From Tyto alba (lineage: Eukaryota > Chordata > Aves > Strigiformes > Tytonidae), in NCBI RefSeq assembly GCF_018691265.1, contig NW_024881283.1:6049731-6113730 (forward strand): 64,000 nt of DNA, in the 5' to 3' direction. Position 1 is the stretch's first letter. Every line of letters starts with the position of its first letter. This document shows, one piece after another, positions 21,901 through 35,600 of the stretch. Both the position numbers and the translations under genes were made by a program. Below the pieces are notes generated by a model. The model made no database searches and had not been told where the DNA came from. It saw only the letters and a list, made by a program, of their open reading frames with translations.

Positions 21901-23526
21901 ACTTCCAGTATTCCTTAAGTCTAGTCAACTATTAAGATGTGTGCATAGGCTACACCACAAAACCCTACTGTGTTCACACACTGGGGGCCTGAAACCCAAC
22001 GGGGAGGAAACTCGGCGCGGAGGCAGCAGCTCTGCTGCGCACGCCCAGGTATCACGGCTGGAGTCTCAAGCTCCCTAGAGCTAAAAATAAAATCAAGAGG
22101 CAATCGGAAATGCTGCACAAAACTGAAGTCTGATTTTTTTTTTCAACTGACTCTCCCAGCAGAAGGACCCATGGCTTTCTGAAGGCGTGTACGGATCCCG
22201 CACTCGGAATATGCACGGATGTGGCTTATCTCCGTTATCCCTGACGAGGCGGAGGGAATACGACTTAAAAAAGCGTCCCTTTGAGTCCTGCGAGGTGTGT
22301 CTGGGTCTGTATCTGAAGAGGCTATGCGTGAGAGGGAATGCAAAATTGAAAACCTGTAAAAAATATTCAGTACAGTTAGAAATATGGCATACTTTTGTCA
22401 CAATATATATATAAAAAAAAAAAAAATCTATATCCAATAGGATCCAGTGGAGTCTGGAAAATCCCAAGTAAAATGTCATAGCATAAATCCTAATAAAAGA
22501 TACTAATGTCTCTGAGTGTCAAGTCTTGTAAATCCGAGGTCTCTGTGCTCCAGGTAGTTTCTTGGTAGTTTTGCTGGGTTTCTTTTTCCTGGTGTTGTGT
22601 CTGGCAGGAATGCTTCCTAGAAAGAGAGAAACATGATAAGTTATAGCTACCAAGAGCCAGCTTTCCTGGAAAAAGGAACCCACTTCCCTGAAGCTGCTGG
22701 ACAACTGAAATCAGGTGAGTTACCATCAATAGCAGGTGTGAATTCCGGCTCAGAGCCACCACCAGGCACCTGGCACAAACACCACCCTGCTCCCATCCCT
22801 GAAGGACCATATTTTAAGAGCTGCAAGTCCAGGAACCATTAGGAAACTTCTGCCATTTTTACGTAGGTTTGAAAGTGAAAAAGCTTAACCACAGTGTCTG
22901 TGAAACCATGCTGTCTCTCCTCTCACCTAAAAACTTCTTGTTCCACCTCCCAAATCTCTGCAAGCACCAGCTTTGTTGGGATGGGGCAGGACACAAGCAG
23001 GGCCACGCATGGCACCAACTTGGGCAACACCAACATCACCGGTGTGGGGCAGGACGGGCTTCACAGCACCGATGCACAGGCAGAGCTCCTGGATTCCCTG
23101 AGCAGCTCTATCCCAAAACCATCGAGACTGCAGAAGAGGGATCCTTCCAGGCAAGTCAGGAGCTTGGGCTCCACCCAGAACCAATGCAGGCAGGGCTCTA
23201 CACAAAACCTACAGCTCAGTGTGCTGCTGGTGCATCGAAGGTGTTTGGTAAAGCAGAACAGCCTCATCGCAGGCACCACGTGGCTTCTTTTAGACTTTCC
23301 TGGCTCATTTCTACTGCAGGATTAGTCTGTATTTGTGACTGCTTCACCAGCCTTAAATGATTTAATAGGAACAGCCTGAGTGGGACTCATCAGCTAACTT
23401 ACTTAAACTCTGACCATATTTAGCCAAACCTTGGCTTGCACAAAGATCAAGCCCCCTGCCCCGGGGAGGGGTGAACGCAGCACCCGTCACGCACTTGTAC
23501 CTGGCCCCCCTACCTACACAGCCTCG
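18915..23526 (-). other. EPB41: EPB41 3' UTR
   Basis: From the stop codon at 23527 the minus strand continues about 4.6 kb without convincing splice-linked coding sequence to the AATAAA at 18938. The segment is AT-rich with many A/T homopolymers (T17 at 19182-19198, A13 near 21608). It contrasts with the GC-rich DNA left of 18.9 kb. ORFs inside (for example 22093-22479) have no recognisable domain. The extent is inferred; a shorter UTR is possible. Confidence 0.5.
18938..18943 (-). terminator. EPB41: AATAAA poly(A) signal, likely distal end of EPB41
   Basis: The plus strand reads TTTATT, so the minus-strand transcript has AATAAA, followed by CAAACAAAA and then a U/C-rich stretch. Base composition changes sharply at this point, from AT-rich 3' UTR on the right to GC-rich intergenic DNA on the left. 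This supports it as the gene end. Other AATAAA or ATTAAA words inside the UTR (for example near 19275) could be used as well. Confidence 0.5.
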
Positions 23527-23625
23527 CTACTCCTCCGCGATCTCCGTCTCCTGGTGCACCACCACTTTGGTCACCGACATGTCCGGGTGCTGCTCCTTTG
23601 CTGCTTTTATCGCCTGCGCTAGAAC
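23527..23625 (-). CDS. EPB41: EPB41 last coding exon (exon 21), C-terminal domain end
   Basis: The 99-nt coding part encodes [16 protein letters not shown], then [16 protein letters not shown] and TAG. Human 4.1R ends ETEIADE. The acceptor is TTCTTTCAG before 23625, phase 0. It forms the conserved C-terminal domain with the preceding exons; this domain binds partners such as NuMA in mammals. The exon continues into the 3' UTR. Confidence 0.96.
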   Translation of the reverse strand, partial: VLAQAIKAAKEQHPDMSVTKVVVHQETEIAEE

Positions 23626-26600
23626 CTGAAAGAGAACACATTTCAGAGCATGCCACCGAGGGTCCTCAGGGGCTCAAGTGACTATTTCTAACCCTGGGGA
23701 GAGAAAAAGGAAAAGTGATTCCACTTCAGCTGCACCGTTTGGTGACTTTTGGTAGTATTAGATTAATTCTGAAAGGAAAAGCTGTTTTGTAATACACTAC
23801 ATCTCTCCACTGCCCCATGCTACCAGATGGATCTATTCTTCCAGCAAGTGTGATGAGTACATTTCAGACAACATCTCAGACATTTTCTTTTGGAATTAAT
23901 AAACTAGTTCTTGTTGTACGAATATTCTTCAGCCCCGTGATACTTACAACTAAAATTAAATTCAAAGTAAAATTCTCTGATGACAAAATCATCACTTCCA
24001 ACACGCGCTAGAGGCCAATGAGGCTGACTCATCAGAAAAGCTTCATATAAAGCCGGTGAGATTTAATGCAGGTGCTGAGTGCTATGAAATGACTCCTGGC
24101 ACTATACAGCAGCAATATCACTTCAAAGTTACTGGAAAATTAATGCAGATCACCCAGATGCAAAGGAACACATTTCACATTTTTGTGTAATTTTTTTTTT
24201 TTTTTAAATTGCATTTGTCCAAAACAATACTGGAATCAAAACTCTACTGCCAGCACCAGTTTCAGAGCAGAATTAAGTTTTGCTGGCCCGGCTATACAGC
24301 TCCATACTGTCAAAGAGGAATTTATTACTGAAATCAGTTTTGAAGTTTTATTTCTACCCCAATAGAATTTCCCTAGGTTGTTTTCTGATTAAGTTGTCTT
24401 TGGGAAAGCAGCCTGTCTAGTTCGTGCCAGCTCTGAGCAGCTCTTTTGGACCACTTCCAAGCTCCTACCTGGTCGTGATCTACATCTGCATCTCCCGTGA
24501 TGACAATCCTCTTTTCAATCCGTGTCTCTGAAATGCCACCTTTTACAGTCTAGTACAAAAGAAAAAAATACTGTTAGTCTAGAATTGAAAAGGAATTTGT
24601 ACTGGGGCTGCCTGTCTAAAGGCAGTATCCAAAAATAGCATTACCAACTACTGCCGTCATACCACAGTATCAGAATCATGAGGGAAAACTGCTGCTGCTC
24701 AAAGAGAAACTGTCAAATATTCATTTTCTTTTAACTGAGCCAGGAAAGAGCTTTGACTCACAGCACAGGTCTTACCCGTTGTACCACAGAACAGTCAGGG
24801 CCCATGTCCACAGACTGCACTGCAATTAATGCATAATCTAGTCTTAATTCAATGCTGAACCTGAGAACTTCTTGCTTTGTTTCAGGTATTAATCACATTT
24901 TTTTTGTAAAGAAAACTGGGGTTTAAGCTTTTTTTCCCATTATTCAGCTCCGCTGATCTCTCTATCATGGTGCTGGTTTAGCTGTTGCTGTTTTACCGTG
25001 TTCCTGTGCTGTTACCTTTGTGATCTGGGTGGTGGTGGTGCTGCTGGTGGTTTCTGAAGTGATGGTCTGAGCAGTCAGCAGAATGCCAGGGTCTAAATCT
25101 CCATTGCCACCATCTGTCTGTGGGACAGAAGAACAGGCCATCACTCTCTGTGGGCAGTGTGGACAGAAGCAGGGTCTCCACACCACCAGAGCAGGACACA
25201 GTCCCAGGACAGAAACTCCTCTCCATCACGGACCGCGGGACAGGGCAAGCCGACCTGCAGCGGGCCGAGCTGCGCCCAGCTGCACAAGGACCGTGCGGGT
25301 CTCTGAAGGCTCAGCACAAAGTCCATGGACTTTAAGGCTGGAAATGCAGGGATCCATAAAATCCCCCAGGCTGGACCTACGACACCCCTCAGACCAGGTG
25401 GGCTGGGATATACCCAAATGTGGGTACGCTGCTCCTCCATGCCAAGCGGCATGCTTTGGACCACGAAGGGAAACCAAAGCAGACACCTATCCCAAATTAC
25501 ACCTGCCTGGATCCACGGAGCTCCTTGAAGTTAGGGAGCACAATCTAATTCAGAAAGTACTTTCTACCCTTCCTCCCTCCTGACACCACCTTGCACACCA
25601 CTCGCTTTAAACACTGCAGAAGCAATGAATGTCCAGACACTGGCTGAATTAGGAACGACTTCTTTTAGAGCTGGTTACTTGGTTCCCACCCTGCATGAGC
25701 CGTCGACCTTTCAAGGTCTGCTGAAAAACCTAAAATAAGTCATCCTTGCCAGCTCATGCTGGCTGTGGCTCCTGCACGGTGCACCGCTAAGGAACGCTGG
25801 GCAGCGTCCCCGGAGCCGCAGTGGGACAATATCTGGAGTTACCACAAGGTGGGACCATTTTCCACAGACTGGGAGAAATCTCACCGCACGTCACAGGTCA
25901 GTGCACGCACGGCCGACTTCTCCCAACCCCGGAGACACACTTTTCCTTTTCATTGCCCAGTTAGAAATGGTAACAGCAGTCACCGGAGCAGAACTGCTCT
26001 AATTCATCTACTCACTCGCTGAGAAATAGGGCGACACTCGCCGCCGCCCGGTGCAGGCATGCCTGAAAGCCCCCTCTACTCCCGCAGTCTGGAGGATGCT
26101 GAGCAGCCACAGGATTCCTCGGGAATCCCAAACTATACCAGTGTGGTCCATGGGCTACCCATACCTGAACCTACATCCCACAGTCACTTCACTCCAACAG
26201 CAGAGCTCCTAACAACCACAGTTATGACAAACCCAAAGCTAACAGACTCCAAATTCTCAAATAAAACCTATTTTAGATTGAGGATTAATTTTAACATCAG
26301 CAATGAAACCATACCTGCATATGCTGGTATCACTCCACAACATTTCTACGTTTCAATCACTGATACCCACTCTGGTTGCATTTATACAATATTTTTGGTT
26401 TTCAACACCTGTTTCAGGGTTGAAACCTAAAGGACAATCCACAAACGTTTTCAAAATCATTTACAAACCAAGTTCTGAAGAGGCATCAACAGCAAGGAGA
26501 GCCGGGGAAAGCAAGACAAGGCATCTCCTGCAGAAAACAGGCCCACTCGGGTTAACTCAGTACAGTCTAATCTAAATCCCAAATCCACAAGTGGCTGAAG

Positions 26601-29600
26601 ATAAATTCTGTTTGCACACTCAAAAAAATAATTACTCCTCAGGGATAGTAAAACCACTGATCCTCTGAAAATACCAGATGCACCTGGAAGTATAATCCAT
26701 AACACTGGGTAACTCCTGTGCTGCGACTCAGATGCTTGGAGAAAGACAGGTGCTGCCATCTCATCCAGAGGATTTGGAAATCTTGTGTTTAATTAAGCCC
26801 CTGGAAAATTAATCAGAACACACCTTACCTGTGCAGCTTCGTAGGTGATGGTCTTTGTCTCTGTGTGGACAATGGGGACTTCTTTTGTGGGAATTTCGCT
26901 TTTGACGGCGCTGGACACGTCGGAGATGGTGACCGTCTGTGTCTTCACTAGTGGTGGCTGTGAGACAGGGTTAAAAACATCTCCGTGAAGACCCAGTTAG
27001 CATTTCCACATCACGACTGTGCTGCTGGCAAACATTCTGACACTGATCTGATAAAAGCACTGTGGGAACCATGGACAGCCTGGAAATCTTTGGTCTTAAG
27101 CCTCTGGTACAACACACCGCTCAGAGGGCAGAGATCATGCGTGAGGATTAAACAGACAGAAAAATCCTCCAGACCTTCCCCAACACCGTGCCCTCAGGTC
27201 AGCCCAATGGAGGCATTAAGGGTTTAACCGGTGTGTCACAATACCACAAAGAAACTGTCTCCACTGATTATTAACCTTCTAATTAGTAGAAGCTCATTGC
27301 CAGCTGCCAGTAAAAGATGACCCTGATCTACTGATGACAGTGTCAAGAGTAACACAAACCCTGGGCAAATAAAGACTTGATCACAGCTGAGAAGCCTTAT
27401 CCTGACTGCAAGTGAAACACTATTATTAAAAATCTTCATCAGATGCTAGGTCTTTAACTTTTATTAAATCAATGTCAGACAAAACAGAAACATGACATCT
27501 CAAATGAGAAAGGGGGGGGGAGGAGGGAAGAAAAATCAGTTGCTCCACCACCTGATAATTATCCAGAAGATGAGAGAGTTAGTTCAGACCCACAGTGTTT
27601 TCCCAGATGACTCGATTTCTGCTCACCATCCCCAAACCTGACAAACGCCACCGTGATTGTTAGCAGGGGAAGTGGACATCTACTTAACCGTAAGCAATTA
27701 ACATCAACACTGAAGCAGGCAAAAATACCTCCCACAGTGGGGAGCAGAAAGGGGACATCAAAGCCCATGTTCACAATGTAAAAGCATGTTTGACAGTGCT
27801 TCGAATTGCTCTGCTGTGCTAAGGCTCAGCCTCCGGTACAGCAAGAGACAGCAAAAACCTTGAGGAACTAAAATTATATGCCTTTGGAGCCTAAATATTT
27901 CCCTGTTGGGGGATGAAACGGGATGCTTTGATCAAAGAAAGGCAAAGGGCACTGCACCGCAGCAACTGCATTTAATGCAAAGATAAATTGAGAGGGGCTT
28001 GTGTGCACTGACTGCGGGAGGTTAACCGGCTAATTAGCTCCAAGCACGAGTCTGAGCCAAGCAAGCACAGCTCCTCTCCGGATCCGTGGCCTCTGCTTGC
28101 TGCAGTGTTTGGGTTCCCGCTCCCAAGCCGGCCGGGGGGGGAGCAGGCGCTGGGGCTCACTACCTGGAAGCAGCGAATGACTGCCAGCAGCCCGTTAGCA
28201 ACCTCCGAGTCGTGGCACTCGCCATTTAGCTTTCTAAGGGTGAATCTGTCTTCGCCATCCTCTGCCACCTCCTCCTCTGCTCCCCAGGGCTGCCCGGGAG
28301 GTGTGCCAGGGCTGGCGGGGGGCTCCAGCTCTGAGAGCTCCGAGGCCTTTTCCACATCCGCGCAAACCCCCTTTCCACAGCTCAGGTCCTCCTCGCTCAC
28401 AGGGGGGCTCGGAGGCGCCTCCTCCTCCTCCTCGCTGCTTAGGGAGGAAGCACCAAAGCCACGGCTGGGAGAAGGCTCTGAGACAGGTGGCACTGGGGTC
28501 TCACTAAAAGCTACTGATTGCTTTGAGCCCTCAAATGCAAAGTTAACACTGCTCCTCTCTGGCACTGCAGCCACATCCTCTCTGGAGAGAAAGTCACTCA
28601 TTTTCTAAAAAGAAACGAATACACAAAAAAGGCCAGAGAGAGAGAGAGAGAGAGAGAAAGCGTTAGGGAGAACAGGAGGTCATGAAGCATAAAGGCAAAA
28701 CATTGTTTTTTTATATCACATCTCCAGTAATGCATGCAACAGCAGTGGGTTTGGACACTTGAAAGCTTGAAAACCTTTGTGCTATGTGATGCATCCAGTG
28801 TATTTACTGACACAGCCTTCCTGGTAGAGCAATAATCCACTCTGCTAAGTTTAAGATATTAAAACAATTCTCTGCCATGAAATGAAGAGCCACCACTAAG
28901 CACTTTTTGCCCAGTTTGGAAACAGGAATAATTTCAGTGTAGTAAGTGGGGACTTGTGCACATCCAAAATTCACATGTGCAACAAAACCCACCGACTACA
29001 TCAAAACCACACCCCAACTCTGCTTTTAACTCCTTGAAATATTTTATGTTGTATTTTATTTTGCACACGGAGGTGAAGAGAATAAGCCTAGAATTCATGG
29101 GCACGACAATCTGCAGAGCCTGTGCTTTACTCTTTTCTTCACCCCTGGGAATGGTCACACCTCCGAGCACCCTCTTTGCTGCTGCAGTCTCCAGGATAAC
29201 GAACACAGACTTGTCATTATTGGCATTGATAACATTACTGTAAGAATAGCTACAAGCTAGTATTGAAATCATCCGCTTCAATTACCAAGAGGCTCCTGAA
29301 TTGACGATGCAGTCTGGTCACCTGAAAAAATTTGTATTATTTTGTCTAGACAGACCAGTTCAATTAACTCGCACAACTTAGCACAAAACTTTTCAGCTGA
29401 GGAACAAAGAAATGCTGCTTTGAACTGAAAAGCCAGATGGTCACGTTGATGTCTGCTGAGCCCATTGCCACCGAGCATGCAGTTCAGTTTATTGCCCAAC
29501 AAGCTACCTTTGACCATTCACTCAAGACTAACAAAACACTTGTAACATACTTTATCCCAAAAGCAGTTGGCGCACGGAAACCTTTGCAGGAGCTAAACAT

Positions 29601-32600
29601 CCTGAAGGTGCAACATAATTGGCATTTGTGATGGTGCACGGGAGAGAAGACACGTAATGAAGCAACTGAGCCCTCCGAGAAGCAAGCAAGCATGTCTAGA
29701 GCACCTGAGGTATTTGGGAAGAGCGTGCCAAGCCAGAGGGTTTAACTAAGGCTGGTGCTACTCTGCTCCCCGTTCAGCTCGATAGCAAGGTCTCAACTAG
29801 GTCTTCTCACACCTCTGGGAGCCCTCTAGCCAGGAGGGAAGCAACAGTGACAGAAGAGAAGAGAAGAGTTAAAACATGAACAAGACAGAAAGCTTTAGCA
29901 AAAATCAGCTGTTTGCCCAAATGCCCGAGTGATAAATATTTCATATGCACAGAGAAGCAGCATTTCAGTCACCAGCAGCGAATGACGGCTACAGTCCTGC
30001 CCTGTGCTAGAAATTGTGTTTCTCTCATTACTGACATGAGAAGTTGCCTTCAAGGAAAGGCAGAACAAGCAGTTACAGGCACCTACAATTTTACATATAT
30101 CGAAGCAGTCACATCATCCAGCATCAGGGAACAAAGAGGGGAAAAAACCCAGAGGGATGCTACTTAATGCCATTACTGGTTCTTCTCAATAATTAACCTC
30201 ATGGTTGATTTCTGATAATTTTTTATAAATATAGCCACTTTTCTGTTCATCCAAAACCAGTGATTAAATCTTCATAAAAGCATGGCAAGTTCATTTTGTC
30301 AACTGTTACTCTAATTTTGGTGGTGGTATTAAGATGAACAGAAACTGCTGCCTCGCTTTCTATTAAGAAGATTCTCTGGGCAACCGAAAAAATGTAATTT
30401 GTGCTTAAAATGTGAGGTGTGAAGCCTGTGGGTTATCCAGTACAATTAATTTTCAGTACACCAGAGGCTTTCACCCTGACTGACCTCATCCAATGGCACA
30501 GTTCAACAGTCTGTCAAGAATAGGAGCTGCTTTATATAGGAACAAACAGATGCTTATTTTAGTATAATTTCAAGAAATGACTCTTCCACCATTCTTCCCG
30601 GGTGTTTTTCAGTTCCCTGCTTCTTTATGTTGCAGATAGATTACCTGTAAGATTTCTATCCATTATTATTTCCAGCCTCTTGGGCTACTCTTAATTTCTT
30701 GGGATATTGCTTAGCAAAACCCATTTAACAGGAGTGAAGGGACAGCGATCAGCACTGTGATGATCAGGTCACTCCACACACAGGGAAGAAGTGTTATTTC
30801 TGATCAAAAGCCACTTCCATACATGCTCCAACAAAGGTATATCCAGATCCCACTCACATTTTGCCTAATGCAAAATACTACACTGCAATATTTCACAAGA
30901 CAAAATAGAAACAAAGGTTACCAGCTTTGAACACCTATGCCTTAATCTTGCTTTAAAAATGGGATTTATATACTGCCAATATACTGATCTCTCCTTAATT
31001 ATATATGCTAAATCTTGAAAATTAATCATGGGATCTTGAGAAGATGCCATACAGCTTCTGGAGTTTAATGGAGAATGCCTTAGGAGCAAGAATTTCCTTA
31101 AATACCAGCTGGGGCACTATTTTGACCAAGAGGAAGAATGCAACCCAAAGATAAAACAAAGCAGATGAAGCAGCTACATAAGTGCAGATCTATTTAAGAG
31201 ACAAACATTTGTACCCAGTCAAAACAACTTCCCAGCTCCCTTTTGTATACAGAAAAATAATTTGCATTTTAGAAGTATCTTGTATGGTAAAAACATAAAG
31301 GAAGGGAAAAGCTTAAATAAAGCCTATGGGATACATATACTGGTTGTCAGTAGCGCAAAGTGCGACAATAAACATGCAAGCTATAAAGACAGAATGAAAT
31401 CCTGATAAGATCAACTGATCAAAAGCACTTTTTTTCTTGCCCTCCTACTCCACTGGGAAGAAGAGAGACTAATTGAAAGGTGTTTGTTTCTATATAAAAT
31501 TTTCTATTTACACATACTTTTTTTTAAAAAAAAAAATACAACTATGTTTGTTCCTATACTTAAAAACGCAGTTTGCATGTAGGCTAGAAAAGATTATCTT
31601 TGTATAAGAAAAAAAGGAAACACAACCCAAAAACCCCCTAGGAATTTGAACAACTGTTACGAATTCTGATCTTATCAAGATTTATTTTAATTTGCAAATA
31701 CAAAAGCATTTCTTTTTCGAGCGCTCAGATTTGCAGAGTTCCAAGCTCTCCTTGAGACCCAGGAAACCTGGGAGTGCCTGGGCTGCAAACTACTCATTTC
31801 CAGAGACACAAAACTAAACCAGGGGTGCCTAAATCAAACACGAAGCAGGCTATTCGCACAAGCCATACGCAGTGTAAAGAAAATACAGGACAGGATGCAG
31901 CACCCCAGAAGAAACAAATTGAACCAGACATGAATGCAACTAAAACATTACCCTGCTAAATACAAATCTTTGTGCACCTGATGTTGACAAATACTGACAA
32001 TATAGCTTAATTTAAGCATTACAGTGTAAAAAGTGACACACAGTAATTCAGAATGGGGATAAATTAATAACAGGCTTAATTGCATGGCTGATACCAGTGA
32101 CCAAAAGGATTTCTTTTTCTTTAAAAATGTTTTTGTATAAAATCTGTATTTTTTCAAGAACCTACTACTTTGGATCAGGATATATTCAAATGATCCAGCT
32201 GCCCTGAACTGCCAGAGTGGATCCCCGTTTTCTGCAGCCCATGCAGGCATGCTGCTGCCTCTCTCCCCAGAAATATTCAACCACCCTCATCCCATACCAG
32301 ACTCCTGTCCTGCAGGGAACTTAAGGAATACTAAAATGAAGTCAATCTCCAAATACCAAAGACATTTGATAAAAATTGATAAAAACATTAAATTACAGTG
32401 CATACTAACTCCCTACAATGACCACATTAAATGCTAGAAATCCCAGCTAGTTAGTACTTCCCAGTCCCCTTCTTGTCCACTGCGGCACTGCCGTCCTTCG
32501 TGCTGGTGCGTGTTATTAGGTTATCCCCGAACACGTATCCACAGAAGCTGACAGGCTCGGTGTGACTGTCTACAGATGCACAAGTAGATGATGATGTTGC

Positions 32601-35600
32601 TTTTGCAGCAAAACACACTCACCAGTGAGAACTCCCAGATCAAATGATGCTCAATCTCACAGTTGTCAAAGCACTTGGTAAAAAGTGTTATAAAGCAGAA
32701 AACAAGAGATCCTTATTTTACAGTACCTGCTGCCCCTTATAGAACTGCTTTGCCTTAAAGATAGAAGTTAAACAGTTTAGAAGCCATTCAACAAACACTG
32801 GCATTTGAAAATGATGGCCATTACCTACGGATTCGCAGCTTCGGATGGATTTTGTAATTGCCATTGATCTGATCACAACACCCTGACCAGCCCAGTCAAA
32901 ATCAAGAAGGATGAAAGAATTTCACCAAAGTTAAAACTAAGGCTAGAAAATACACATCATGCTACAAGCTTAAAAAGATTAAACTGTTGTCATGAACAAG
33001 AATCCCAGGATATTACATGATACACAGCAGTCAGCCTACTGCATCAACAATTTGGCAACACGAAACAACCTCAAGATCAATACTTAGATTATTAAAATAA
33101 GGTTGCTGAGCAATATGATTCCTCTCCCCATCCATCCTGATCCCCTTCCCATCCCTTCTGTAGGGCAGATACCCTTGGATGAGAGGCTTCTTATTCCAAA
33201 TTCCCTCTGCAGACAAGCTGCTGCTAGTAGCATTGCAAACACCGTCTCCGGTTTAGCGTAGCAGCAGCAAGTGAAAAGAGTGGGGATACCATCAGGGTTT
33301 ATCACTGACATCAAGTTTATGCTGCTGCATTTCACTTGCATTATTTCATAAAGTTACAGCTCTGCTCTGGTGCCAGCCTCATCCAGGAGAGCAGCAGCAC
33401 AATCACAGCCAGACTTGCTTTCCTGTGATCACTCATGACAGCACAGGATGAGCCCAACTGTTTATCCAGAAGTAAATATTCTCACAGATGAAAAGGTGGG
33501 AATTAAAATAAAGACTGCCTCTTGATACAACCCTAGATACAACCTCAGGCAGCTTCAACCAGCTAAAACCCAACCAGAGCCTTGCATTGTATTACCAAGC
33601 AGAAAGGCGCTGGTTAATTAGGAACATGGTTTCTTCACTTAAAAAAACAGAAAGGCACATTTGTGTCCTTAAATTAACACAACGTGCAGAGCAGAGACTC
33701 TTGCAGGTGCATTGTGCAGGACCTGCAACACTTCTGCTCCAGGGACAACTTTCTGCAAGCTGTTTTTCCTGTCCTTCAGTCTCAGAAGCAAAGAGGTAGA
33801 ACTTGGTAGTGTTACATTAAGTATTTGCTAGAGGGCTGAACCTTTTGAACCCTCTGCAAACAAAGCCTTTCTTGAACCAAACTAGATTTAATCCTCAATC
33901 AAATTATTCTGGACAGTTTGAGAACATGCACTGGTTACAGCCACAGTCTTGCATGTGCCCTCTCCCCAGGAGCACAAAACCCACACTTGAGAGTGTCCAG
34001 CAGACCCAACACCCTGAATGCAAGCGGTAATGACCTGGGGTCTGATGGCTCCTGCTTTGAGAAAGCAACACTGAGGGTTAGTCCCAGGAAGTCGTTAACA
34101 CAAGTCACATATACCTTTTTTGTTAATAAGCAGTGGAAAGAAGAATCTGATTTGCAATAACATTTATTAATGATAAATGTACATATTTACAAAGAAAAAT
34201 CTGAGAAAAAATACAAAACCGAAAAGGTGTTCCAAAAGAGAGCATTTTAGGTAAAAAAGAAAGTGGTTTTAGTCCCCACAAACTGATCCAATGTGACATG
34301 TACCACTGGTAGAAGATCCCAAAGTGGCATAAACCAAGGCTAGTCATTCCCTCCAGCTTCACAAACCAGGACAGATGCAAACCGGGACCCAAGAGAAACC
34401 ACTATTGTGAGGTTCTCCAAAGTCACCCCCTGGTAAATGCAGATTAAAGAGTTTCTAAATGAATCCATTATCTGTCTTTGGGCTAAATTTTTCCAGAGAG
34501 CATCCTACCTCAGTCTGTAAATCAGAACAGGTGCCGTTAACTCATGGCCAGGAGAAAAGAAAACCCAATAAACCAGTGGAATAATTCTCAGAGTGACACA
34601 TTACTGACTCTTACGTGAAGTGAAAAACACTTTACCCATAACCTTCCTGAGAAGCCCCACGGAATGGACAGAGCAAGGCCAGCCCAACCTCATTCCTCCA
34701 AACTTTGGTGCCACACCGAGGAAATCCACCTCTCCTCATTATTTCAGGATAGGAGATAAATATTGAATACCTACTTTTCAGGGTCGTCACTAGTTACCAC
34801 ACAAACTGCAAGGAAGGAGAGCTCATCTGAGCTTAACTCCATACCCTAAACCTGACCTGCCCACAGAGAGGCCTCAGTTCATCATCTTACTGACCCACAG
34901 TGCAAAGCAGCACACAGCAGGAGATGCAGACAGTACCCTCATTTGTCTGTTCACCTTTAATAACAGAAAAGCAAAAAACGGATGTTATTTTACAGTAACC
35001 TACACCTTGAATATCAACAATGATCATCACAGACAGAGCCCGATATCTAACGCAGCCTCAGAGCTGAATCCGGCTTTGAAGCAATCAGCTCTGGCACACT
35101 TGCTGCTTCAAAATACTAACGTCCACCTTTTCCTGAAGTATGAAAGCACAAGAATCTACTCTGCATTTTATCTCATGTTGAGAAGAGATGGTATCAGGGT
35201 AAGAAGATTCAGAAAGTGAGTGCAGAGCAAACCACCAACTTCGTGATGGAAAACGCTGAAGCCTCAACAGCCGCTAAGTGGATCTCACACATGAGCACCA
35301 AAGAGCCCTGCTGCAGCCGAGTGGCCACACCATGAAACACTGGGAAAGTCTAATTAAACACCAAAACTGCTGGTAGTCTTATCATAGCTATGACACCGGC
35401 CTGGCAGAGTCATTGAAATGTCATTTTCTGCAGCATGTCACACTGAAAAATCAGGATTTCTCACGCCAACCTGGATGAGGTTACGTGCTGTGGACATTTC
35501 CAGCTTCCCCTTGGACGAGACAATTCAGTTCTCCCTCACTCACAGGCTGGCCCGGCACCAGCCACGTACAAACAGGGTCCATCAATCCCACCACCGCTCG

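Noticed and set aside
22093..22479. 128-codon minus-strand ORF in the 3' UTR
   Set aside because: Hydrophobic runs come from A/T homopolymers; no family match; it lies past the EPB41 stop codon.
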